63,048 nt of DNA from Granulicella sp. S156 (lineage in GTDB: Bacteria > Acidobacteriota > Terriglobia > Terriglobales > Acidobacteriaceae). The position numbers were made by a program, and so were the translations under genes. The stretch is from assembly GCF_009766105.1 (NCBI RefSeq), contig NZ_LMUH01000001.1, positions 1 to 63,048 on the forward strand, written 5' to 3'. How positions within the stretch are numbered: the stretch's first letter is position 1; each line of letters begins with the position of its first letter. Shown here piece after piece: positions 32,995 through 40,151 of the stretch. The notes under the pieces were generated by a model that searched no databases, was not told the DNA's origin, and saw nothing but the letters and a program-made list of their open reading frames with translations.

Positions 32995-33750
32995 TTACAA
33001 ACTGTGTGCGTTAGCCCGCATGAATTTTTCGTCTATGTCGATAGTAGAAGACGGAATAACCTTTAGAAGCCACTCTTTCAAGTACGAAAAGGGTCGTTCC
33101 TTTTCAGAAAGTTTGCGCGTGTGGGACCAAGCAATCATGTCAGCTACTTGTAAGGGGGAGTGGAATGGCAATTCCAAGTCCTGAACATCTGCAAATTGGT
33201 CCCACCAGTTGTTGGGGTTCTTGGTCTTGCCAGGACGAGTTCGTTTCTCTAGCCAGCCCTGTTTAAACTTGCTCAGGAACCTCTCACCTCTGTCATAAAA
33301 AACGTACAGTGGTTCTTTGTGCGTCTCGGGGACATTTTCCGAGTAGACTCCAGCGGTTAACGTAAGGCAACCACCGGCACACTCCTTCAAAGGGTCTGGT
33401 ACGACGGCAATTCCCTTTAACGACAAGCGATGTCTTGCGGACTCGTTGATTGAACACCGCGCCATCCTAAATTCTTCTTTGTTCACCTGACTCAAAAGAA
33501 CGATGGCATCTTGTATCAAACACTGCTTCTTGTCGAAATCCCACCCCGCTTCAGATTCAAACGGATCATCGTTTCCTAGCAACTCGATCATGTGTATGTA
33601 GGGGGCAACAGGATAGCGGTTTGCCAGCATAGTCTTCCACTCTTGATCGAATGATGCCCAAACCTCGTCAGTCCCTGCAATCCCAGCCAGCGTTATCCAG
33701 TTATCTCCGTTGTCGTCGTTTCCCCAACTCCCATCAAAATAGGTCTTCAT
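32995..33750 (-). CDS. DUF3800-like protein
   Basis: A 251-residue protein. The N-terminal YFDGSWGNDDNG then ITLAGIAGTDEVWASFDQEW resembles the YxDxS...GG/AG...F...W pattern of DUF3800, and PLQVADMIAWSH near the end matches the family's LQxAD-x-xA motif. DUF3800 is thought to have an RNase H-like fold and often occurs in accessory DNA; its activity is unproven. ATG 33750 is preferred because homology begins there; the frame is open to 33852. It diverges from the 33855 gene. Confidence 0.75.
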   Translation of the reverse strand: MKTYFDGSWGNDDNGDNWITLAGIAGTDEVWASFDQEWKTMLANRYPVAPYIHMIELLGNDDPFESEAGWDFDKKQCLIQDAIVLLSQVNKEEFRMARCSINESARHRLSLKGIAVVPDPLKECAGGCLTLTAGVYSENVPETHKEPLYVFYDRGERFLSKFKQGWLEKRTRPGKTKNPNNWWDQFADVQDLELPFHSPLQVADMIAWSHTRKLSEKERPFSYLKEWLLKVIPSSTIDIDEKFMRANAHSL

Positions 33751-33854
33751 GACAAGCAGCAATTCCTTCCCGTCTATTCGACGTAGATCCGGGGTCTTCG
33801 CCAAACCTGAGTCCTCCCGCTTCAAGTGCAGGACTACTGATAATCTACGCACAA

Positions 33855-34373
33855 ATGACTAATCATGTTCTTCAGTGGGCAACGAACAACTCCGCAGGGA
33901 TTCAGGCGATTGCCGCTCTGGTAGCGTCATTCGTCGGAGTGGCGGGGCTTGCGGTCCTCTGCAAGTATGCCTGGGATACGCGAACAATCGCGAATGCGAC
34001 AGCTTTCCAAGCAAAAGACAATGTGCTGCCCTTCCTTGCCCTGAATCTAGTTACGCTGAAACAGGGACTATACCTCACTTGTGATGAATGGCAACTTGAG
34101 AATCAGGGCTTTGGCCCGGCAATCAATGTCAAGCATTATCTATTTGACGATCCCATCCCCAAGCAGAGGCTTTCAATTATGCAGGGTACGGAGTCTGTTA
34201 TCTGCGATACGACGACACAAGAAGGTAGACTCTTCACGGATAATATGCGCTCCAAGAAGGGCTTCATCGTCGAATATGAGTCGATAGCCGGGGAATCACT
34301 GCGGAGTACGTTTCGTCTCATGGACGCGAATCAGGTTTCAGTAAGCTTTGAGAATCTTTCAAGAAAGCGCTAG
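33855..34373 (+). CDS. Island membrane-anchored protein (172 aa)
   Basis: Not recognised. One membrane helix (about 15-40, IQAIAALVASFVGVAGLAVL) is followed by a short linker and a beta-rich domain that contains CDEWQLENQGFGPAINVKHY. This NxGxGxAxN element parallels NMGAATATN in the protein at 31328-32239, suggesting related outer or cytoplasmic domains. It diverges from the DUF3800-like gene with about 100 bases between. Confidence 0.72.
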   Translation: MTNHVLQWATNNSAGIQAIAALVASFVGVAGLAVLCKYAWDTRTIANATAFQAKDNVLPFLALNLVTLKQGLYLTCDEWQLENQGFGPAINVKHYLFDDPIPKQRLSIMQGTESVICDTTTQEGRLFTDNMRSKKGFIVEYESIAGESLRSTFRLMDANQVSVSFENLSRKR

Positions 34374-34482
34374 CCTCGTTTGGTTATCCACAAGTATTAA
34401 AAACACTCTCTAGCCTTTGGGAACGTCGCCCTCTACTGTCAATTCAGACAAGCATCACAACCTGAGCTGAGAGGCAATACCG

Positions 34483-34854
34483 ATGACTCAAGATGCCCTT
34501 TCCTCTGAACCGTCTATCTCCTGCTCCATCTGCCCACAGGTTTTCCCCGCTGAAGACCTTAGCCAGTGCCGCGAGTGCGGGGAATTCATCTGCGAATACT
34601 GTCCCAAATACGGCTGCTCCTGCGTTGATGACGATCCAACAATTCAGGCTCTACGCGTTCAGCTCCGCGCGGGGGCAATCGAGTTTGGACAGCTACAGGC
34701 AGAGCGGGAGCTAATGGGGACAGACAACCTCACCACGAGCCAGCAGGCGCGCTTGCTGCTGCTTACTGACATTGTTCACAGCCTGAGATTTGAAATCGAC
34801 GAGATCAACCGGATTCAAGATGAAAAGGACTTCCCAGAGAAAGATCAATCTTAG
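34483..34854 (+). CDS. Zinc-finger-like island protein (123 aa)
   Basis: The N-terminal 55 residues hold eight or nine cysteines: CSICPQ, CRECGEFICEYC and GCSCVDDD, as in treble-clef or B-box zinc fingers. The C-terminal half (about 60-120) is predicted helical and probably coiled-coil (LRAGAIEFGQLQAERELMG). It may be an adaptor binding protein or nucleic acid. The gene is closed by the terminator at 34886-34925. Confidence 0.7.
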   Translation: MTQDALSSEPSISCSICPQVFPAEDLSQCRECGEFICEYCPKYGCSCVDDDPTIQALRVQLRAGAIEFGQLQAERELMGTDNLTTSQQARLLLLTDIVHSLRFEIDEINRIQDEKDFPEKDQS

Positions 34855-34885
34855 AGGACTGAAGGCAGCTTAGCGAGAAAGAAGT

Positions 34886-34925
34886 CCCACACCGTGCAGA
34901 GTATGCGCAGGTGTGGGGCTTTTTG
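34886..34925 (+). terminator. Terminator of the zinc-finger-like gene
   Basis: Arms CCCACACC (34886-34893) and GGTGTGGG (34910-34917), followed by GCTTTTTG. Confidence 0.8.
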
Positions 34926-34999
34926 TCGAGTTCAGGTGGTAGTCTTGCTCACCTCCAAGCAAACTAACAAGAGGAAGGGGGGAGCAGCAATCAAATCAC

Positions 35000-36412
35000 T
35001 CAACCTTTCGTTTTCTTTGCCAGTTCAACAATCAACTCGAGGAGTTCCTTGCCTTGCTTTGATTTTAATAAGAGATCTAGGATCGAAGCCGGGCTTTTGT
35101 GATGCGCTTGCAAGGTTGCTTCGATTTCTTGCCCGAAAGAGCGATCACCAATATTGATTCTAAATTTGTTTTGATCTTCAATTGGGAGCGGGGCTAGGTA
35201 CGGTCCAATAGCTTCTAGTTCGAGAGCGAGCTTGCGGTTGCGCTTTTCGTTTAAGAACAATTTGTCCGCTTGACTGCCACTGTATCCAGCGATGACTCCC
35301 AGTGAAACCAAGAGCAAAACTCTACCCGCGAACCCGCCCCAGTTGAAGTGGCCAGAAGCATCTTCAAGGAGCGGAAGCGTTCTATATGCGAGCACGGTAA
35401 GCGTACTCAGTGACAGCACAGTAAGTCCCTGCCAGATCCACATCCCTTTTTGAGCCCGGTTGGCAGTAAGAAGATAGCCAGAGGTCACGCCTAAGTTGCC
35501 GATAACTCCCACGAGCTTTTCTACGTTCTCTTCTTTCTCTCTGATGCTCTTCAGAATGCTCTCGGCCTCTTCTCCGAATGACGCATTCAGGAGCTTGAGA
35601 CTCTCAGTATTCGCCTGAACCGTTTCGTTACGTTGCTTGGTGAATTCTGTGTCTTGTGCTGAAAGACTCTTCTCATAAGCAGCAATGACCTCACCATACT
35701 TTGTTTGACGTACACCTTGTGCCTCTGCAAATTCCTTACTTCGAGCATCTTGACCTGTCGAAAATTGCCCCTGATAATCGGCTACCAGCTTCGTTAGATC
35801 CTGCTGGCCAGTACGCAACGTATCCGTAAACTCTTTGCTTCGCGTATCCTGAGAAGCTGAAAACTGACCTTGATAATCAGTTGTCACTTGTACAAGTTTT
35901 TGCTTTTCGGCGTCAATCAAAGTAGCAAGCTCGTTCAAGCGCGATTGCAACCCTGTTATCTCTGAATGGAGCTTGTTGTTGGCTGTACGCGCGGCAGAAA
36001 GACTTTCTTCTGCTAATGCCCGTTGCTCCGTCGATATCGAGATGAGTGCTCCAAGCTCCTCCGGACTGTAAGCCCCAGGAAGTTGATTGCTTGCAGCGAG
36101 AACTCTGTCGGCAGTTGCGTTTGCATTGATTATGTGACCGCCAACTTTGTCAGAAATGTAGGCTTCTATTTCGTTACGCACTGCCAACAGCGCTGTCGCC
36201 ATCTCATCAAGGGGTGCTGGAGTCGTAATGCTGGGGTCGGCAGCCGCGAGCCGCTTCCCACAGTATGAGAGCATCGTTCGTAGACGTTCGATACCAGGTC
36301 GGGATTCTTCTAGCGAGTCCTCAATGCCAAGTGCACGGTCAACGAGCGGACCAAGAGCCTGCAATTCGGCCCAGATTTGATGTTCTTTGATTCTTTGATC
36401 CCATTGATTCAT
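35000..36412 (-). CDS. Coiled-coil membrane protein (470 aa)
   Basis: No named family recognised. About 60-310 is long helical and coiled-coil. It contains an internal repeat, DYQGQFSASQDTRSKEF and DYQGQFSTGQDARSKEF, with a third weaker copy (EVIAAYEKSLSAQDTEF). Two membrane segments follow at about 330-350 and 362-382. The cytoplasmic C-terminal part ends in ASILDLLLKSKQGKELLELI. The layout of a long coiled-coil stalk plus a membrane hairpin suggests a scaffold or sensor. It is flanked by terminators on both sides, so it is a single-gene unit. Confidence 0.75.
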   Translation of the reverse strand: MNQWDQRIKEHQIWAELQALGPLVDRALGIEDSLEESRPGIERLRTMLSYCGKRLAAADPSITTPAPLDEMATALLAVRNEIEAYISDKVGGHIINANATADRVLAASNQLPGAYSPEELGALISISTEQRALAEESLSAARTANNKLHSEITGLQSRLNELATLIDAEKQKLVQVTTDYQGQFSASQDTRSKEFTDTLRTGQQDLTKLVADYQGQFSTGQDARSKEFAEAQGVRQTKYGEVIAAYEKSLSAQDTEFTKQRNETVQANTESLKLLNASFGEEAESILKSIREKEENVEKLVGVIGNLGVTSGYLLTANRAQKGMWIWQGLTVLSLSTLTVLAYRTLPLLEDASGHFNWGGFAGRVLLLVSLGVIAGYSGSQADKLFLNEKRNRKLALELEAIGPYLAPLPIEDQNKFRINIGDRSFGQEIEATLQAHHKSPASILDLLLKSKQGKELLELIVELAKKTKG

Positions 36413-36474
36413 AGAGACCGCCTTCTCAACTCATTGTGATCGGTTGGGTATACGGGATGACTATATCGTTAAAC

Positions 36475-36519
36475 GACAAAAGCCCCACCCTGGATGTTTT
36501 TGAGGGTGGGGCTTTTGTC
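36475..36519. terminator. Strong palindromic terminator
   Basis: 17-bp perfect arms (36475-36491 and 36503-36519) with AAAA and TTTT near the arm ends. It lies upstream of the coiled-coil gene start and just before the small 36578 gene. The CCCCACCCT core is shared with other elements in the window. Confidence 0.8.
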
Positions 36520-36577
36520 GTGTCTAGGCGATAGGTTTGCTCACCTTGAAACTGAGGATTTGGAGGAGGTGAACGAA

Positions 36578-36760
36578 ATGGCTAAACTGTCGCTTCTGTC
36601 TGACCTAGCAGCAGGCGAGGCAAAATTAGCAGAGATCGAACAGAATCCAAAACTCGCCCCACGCAAGATGATGCCACGAGTTGTTGAGTTCATGACGAAG
36701 GATGCCGACTGCACATATGCAGGATCGAGCTTGGCATACAAACCAACGAAATCCTCATAG
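36578..36760 (+). CDS. Small hypothetical protein (60 aa) near island end
   Basis: A 60-residue acidic/basic protein, MAKLSLLSDLAAGEAKLAEI, with no recognised family. The ribosome site GGAGGAGG is the best in the neighbourhood and sits eight bases before ATG 36578, which argues for a real gene. It lies just inside the right end of the island. It could be the N-terminal remnant of a longer gene cut off by rearrangement. Confidence 0.55.
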   Translation: MAKLSLLSDLAAGEAKLAEIEQNPKLAPRKMMPRVVEFMTKDADCTYAGSSLAYKPTKSS

Positions 36761-37043
36761 CCCAGAGTCGTAGGGCCCCGATGTAACGCTAGTGCTCTCG
36801 GTCGTGATGATCGACTGGACGTTTCCAGAAGAACTACCCGTGACAATCCGGTTCGATAAACCACGTGCGATGCTCAAGGGAGAATCAGAGGGGGGCGGGT
36901 CTTCCCGAGTGCACGTAATGAGGTGAGCGCTAGAGGTTGGATCAACTCTGTTCTCATTGATGCCAAGATCAAAGGCTATACGTGGCATTGCAATAGACAC
37001 ACCTTCGCCGGTAGACTAGGGAAAGCCCGATAGACATCCGCAT
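36761..37043. other. Non-coding stretch at island right end
   Basis: About 280 bases between the 60-residue gene and the right repeat. Short opposite-strand frames exist (36755-37000 on -), but they lack start support and do not look like a protein I know. It may be gene debris. Confidence 0.4.
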
Positions 37044-37112
37044 TGTGGATGAGTTGCTCGAGCACCATGCGGAGAGTTGGCAGAGCCCGGTTGAATGCAC
37101 CTGACTCGAAAT
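37044..37112 (+). repeat. Right direct repeat of the island (att-like)
   Basis: 69 bases matching 31022-31090 at 66 positions. It comprises 27 bases upstream and the first 42 bases of the intact tRNA-Ser. The match ends in the anticodon arm, a frequent crossover region for tyrosine recombinases. Confidence 0.85.
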
Positions 37113-37162
37113 CAGACATAGTCGCAAGGCTATCGGGGGTTCGAATCCCTCACTCTCCGCCA
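37071..37162 (+). tRNA. tRNA-Ser, anticodon CGA
   Basis: A complete 92-base gene with encoded CCA. Acceptor stem GGAGAGT/ACTCTCC, anticodon stem CTGA/TCAG with loop CTCGAAA, a long variable arm typical of tRNA-Ser, and T-arm GGGGGTTCGAATCCCTC. It decodes UCG codons. Its 5' half is duplicated at the other end of the island. Confidence 0.95.
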
Positions 37163-37238
37163 TAAATTTCTATATCGTGTTTTGCCTCTGGGGTTCGGGT
37201 ACCCATTCGCAGTTAATTTGTTATCGCGATATCCATAT

Positions 37239-37291
37239 CTTCACAAAGACAAAACAAAAGCCCGCAATCGCGGGCTTTTATTTTTGTGAAG
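37239..37291. terminator. Terminator after tRNA-Ser
   Basis: Inner arms AAAAGCCCGC (37256-37265) and GCGGGCTTTT (37270-37279). Outer complementarity TCTTCACAAA with TTTGTGAAGA extends the hairpin. It faces tRNA-Ser on + and the 37348 gene on -. Confidence 0.85.
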
Positions 37292-37347
37292 ATGCGAGCT
37301 GGCCACAGCCCGGAAGGCTGACAGCCGGCTCGCAGTATGGAGGTGGG

Positions 37348-37686
37348 TTACCGGAGCGCGAGAACGGTGTCGTCCATCTCTTTCGAGGCCTGTGCCAGCA
37401 CATCGCCGGCGTGGTAGTTTCCGACTGACGTGTTGGCGAGGACGGTTGTTCCGATAGCAACCTTCAATTCAAGCGACTTCCCTGGAGCGAGTGTCATTAC
37501 CTGCTCACCCACCTTCAACTCTATGGCCGCCTTCGAATCGTTGCGGACGCTGAACTTGACCGTTTGGGCCTTTGCGAAGATCGCGTGAACCGGCACATTA
37601 ACACCTGCCGGCGCAGCATAGACTTTGGACGACGACGTAAGGCTTACGAGGGCGATAGACACTGCCAGAACATTACGAATCTTCAT
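37348..37686 (-). CDS. Small secreted protein (112 aa)
   Basis: A signal peptide (NVLAVSIALVSLTSSSKVYA) precedes a roughly 88-residue beta-rich domain (KFSVRNDSKAAIELKVGEQV, MTLAPGKSLELKV). The pattern resembles short exported proteins common in Acidobacteriota; I know no function. The gene sits alone, convergent with tRNA-Ser and divergent from the CadC-like regulator, and may be controlled from the same intergenic region. Confidence 0.75.
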   Translation of the reverse strand: MKIRNVLAVSIALVSLTSSSKVYAAPAGVNVPVHAIFAKAQTVKFSVRNDSKAAIELKVGEQVMTLAPGKSLELKVAIGTTVLANTSVGNYHAGDVLAQASKEMDDTVLALR

Positions 37687-37903
37687 AACAACTCCCAGTA
37701 CTGCAAGATTTCACTGCTAACGCCATCCTCGACGAGGCTGCTGAACACCTCAATTCACCGGGTCTATCTTCCTCATCAACAGTGACTTATCTTGCAGGAG
37801 AGGTGCGGGAGAGGTCAGGAGAGGTTCATCTCCGGGTAAAATAGTTGAAACGTAAGAATGCTTGTGGCATCTGTGGCATCAACAGAGACTGGATTATAAA
37901 GAG

Positions 37904-39991
37904 ATGCTTGACTTTCCCAGAACCGAGGAATCAACCGGACTTCACGGCGCGAAGACGATTCGATTTGGAGAGTTCGAGGCTGAGCTCCAAACGGGGCAGC
38001 TATGGAAGTCAGGAAGCCGAGTCAAGCTTCAGGATCAGCCCTTCAGGGTGTTGCAGGTTCTGCTGCAGCGCCCCGGTACGCTAGTCACCCGTGAAGAGCT
38101 GCAGTCTCAAATCTGGCCGGAGGAAAACTTCGGCGACTTCGATCATGCAGTGAATGTTGCGGTCGCAAAACTTCGCACGGCTCTGGGAGACTCGGCCGAG
38201 AATCCCTCGTTTATTGAGACAGTTCCTCGCCGCGGATACCGCTTTATCGCGGAGGTCGAGGATTCCCCTGAAGACCCGTTACTCGCGAAGACCGATGTCT
38301 CAGCGGCTGGCACTCCCTTCAGACCAAACAAGGTGCTCCTGGTACTTCTTGCCGTTATTGTTGTGGGCAGCCTGGTTGGCGTCGGTGTCTTGCTTGGAAG
38401 CGGGGGAGGTCGATCCCAACCGCCTGATTTTCAACGCCTGACATCTCGGCACGGTACTGTCTACGCCGCAAGGTTCGCCCCTGATGGGCACAGCGTGATT
38501 TACTCGGCCTCCTGGGATGGCGCGCCCATCGAGATGTATTCGACCGACCTGAACTCAAACGGAGTTCGCAGCCTTGGCTTTTCTGCCACGGATCTGTTGG
38601 CGGTCTCTTCGTCTGGACAGATGGCAGTCCTTCAGTCGGCTAAACCTCGCTTTTTATGGGCCGTTCGTGGCACGCTCGGCCAGATGCCCCTTGCCGGTGG
38701 AGCGCCTCGTCAGATTGCGGAGAATGTTGAATGGGCCGACTGGGCTCCAGATGGAAAATCGATCGCCATTGTCCGCAATATGGCCGGCAAACAGCGCCTC
38801 GAATTTCCTGTGGGACATGTGCTCTATGAGACCGTTGGCTGGATAACCCATGTGCGGGTTTCTCCCAAAGGCGATCAGATTGCGTTTCTCGACCATCCGC
38901 GCTATCACGACGATGAGGGCGTCGTTTCGATGGTTGACCTGGCAGGGAACAGGAAGGTGCTTTCTACAGGATGGGAGAGTGAGGAAGGATTGGCGTGGGC
39001 GCCAGATGGGAAGGAAGTCTGGTTCACGGCGACTCAGTCCGGACTGCAGCGCCGTGTTTATGCTGTCAGTCTCTCCGGAAAGCTGCGCCAGGCCTTTCAC
39101 GCACTGGGTGGGGTCACCTTACAGGACATCGCTCCTGACGGCAGGGTTCTCCTTACCCATGATGAACAGCGCTCCGGCATTATGGGACTGGCTCCGGGGG
39201 CCACCCGGGAGCGAGATCTCTCCTGGCTGGATTGGTCGATTCCGGTGGCGCTCTCGGCTGACGGCAATCTTCTCTTATTTGACGAGCAGGGACAGCAGAC
39301 CGGATCGACCTATACCGTCGCTACGCGCGATCTTAAGGGATCGGCCCCCATCGCCCTTGGGGAGGGTATGGCTGGCGATCTATCGCCCGACGGAAAATGG
39401 GCGGTATCGATTGTTTCCTATACCCAACTGATGCTCTTGCCGACTGGACCGGGAACTGCCCAGAGAATCGAACGCGGCGATATTCAGCAATACGGACATT
39501 CCGTTCACTGGATGCCTGACGGCAAGCAAATCGTATTCTCTGGAAACCAGGCTGACCACGAAGCTCGATGCTTTCTTCAGAATATCGGGGATGACAAAGA
39601 CCGTCCGCTCACGCCGGAAGGCATCAGTTCCTGTACCGTTTCCGCTGACGGCAAACTCATTGTTGGCAGTGATCCTGATGGGAACGAGGCTGCGCTGTAT
39701 CCAATCGATGGCGGAGCCTCTCGTCCTATTCCGGGCCTGTTAGCAGGAGAAAGCTATGCCTGGACCTCTGATCCTCACTTCCTCTATGTCTATCAACCTA
39801 ATCAATTACCGATGAAGCTTTATCGGTTGAATGTTGAGAACGGACAACGGCAGTTGTTTCGGGAGATGACGAAGGATGAGGTGGGAGTTTGCGATTTCTC
39901 TCATCTTTATCTAAGTGCGGATGGCCGGAGCTACATCTACGGATACTCGCGGCTGCTCTCCGATCTTTACCTGGTCAATGGGCTGAAATAA
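37904..39991 (+). CDS. CadC-like winged-helix protein with TolB-type beta-propeller
   Basis: About 695 residues. The N-terminal OmpR-type winged helix (about 15-105) includes LQDQPFRVLQVLLQRPGTLV, VTREELQSQIWPEENFGDFD and the wing VPRRGYRFIAEV. A single membrane helix follows (about 130-155, VLLVLLAVIVVGSLVGVGVL). The C-terminal part has repeated blade motifs (FAPDGHSVIYSA, WAPDGKSIAIV, LSPDGKWAVSI, WMPDGKQIVFSG), a TolB/WD40-like propeller. It is a membrane-bound regulator sensing extracytoplasmic signals. Such proteins are multiply paralogous in Acidobacteriota. ATG 37904 is preferred to TTG 37862. Confidence 0.9.
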   Translation: MLDFPRTEESTGLHGAKTIRFGEFEAELQTGQLWKSGSRVKLQDQPFRVLQVLLQRPGTLVTREELQSQIWPEENFGDFDHAVNVAVAKLRTALGDSAENPSFIETVPRRGYRFIAEVEDSPEDPLLAKTDVSAAGTPFRPNKVLLVLLAVIVVGSLVGVGVLLGSGGGRSQPPDFQRLTSRHGTVYAARFAPDGHSVIYSASWDGAPIEMYSTDLNSNGVRSLGFSATDLLAVSSSGQMAVLQSAKPRFLWAVRGTLGQMPLAGGAPRQIAENVEWADWAPDGKSIAIVRNMAGKQRLEFPVGHVLYETVGWITHVRVSPKGDQIAFLDHPRYHDDEGVVSMVDLAGNRKVLSTGWESEEGLAWAPDGKEVWFTATQSGLQRRVYAVSLSGKLRQAFHALGGVTLQDIAPDGRVLLTHDEQRSGIMGLAPGATRERDLSWLDWSIPVALSADGNLLLFDEQGQQTGSTYTVATRDLKGSAPIALGEGMAGDLSPDGKWAVSIVSYTQLMLLPTGPGTAQRIERGDIQQYGHSVHWMPDGKQIVFSGNQADHEARCFLQNIGDDKDRPLTPEGISSCTVSADGKLIVGSDPDGNEAALYPIDGGASRPIPGLLAGESYAWTSDPHFLYVYQPNQLPMKLYRLNVENGQRQLFREMTKDEVGVCDFSHLYLSADGRSYIYGYSRLLSDLYLVNGLK

Positions 39992-40151
39992 ATACAGTTA
40001 AATCATCTGGAATATTTGTAGCTGCGATTCTTCGCTTGCTTGCGATAGTTGTCTGACAAGACAGGATGCCGCTACAAGCGGCGCGTCCGTTGTTCCGTAG
40101 TTGCTGCGGGTGTGCAAGACGTAGCGACAGAGATGGTGGGAGAATAGGGAC

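Larger units (their letters stand above)
31091..37043. mobile_element. Genomic island at tRNA-Ser(CGA)
   Basis: About 6 kb between the direct repeats. The content differs from the flanks: mostly unrecognised proteins, AT-richer by eye, alternating strands and longer gaps. No integrase, transposase or phage structural gene is visible, so it has lost its recombinase or was moved in trans. The core genes on either side (recA; a CadC-like regulator) are ordinary chromosomal genes. Confidence 0.7.

Noticed and set aside
36755..37000. Open frame on the - strand at the island right end
   Set aside because: No ribosome site, no recognised homology and low-complexity Ser/Thr content; treated as non-coding or debris.
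31091..37043. Prophage
   Set aside because: No phage structural, terminase, lysis or integrase gene is present; the region fits a small genomic island better.
36969..37163. Open frame on the - strand across tRNA-Ser (begins MAESEGFEPPIALRL)
   Set aside because: It is the antisense of the tRNA gene; the EGFEPP pattern is a familiar artefact of tRNA antisense translation.
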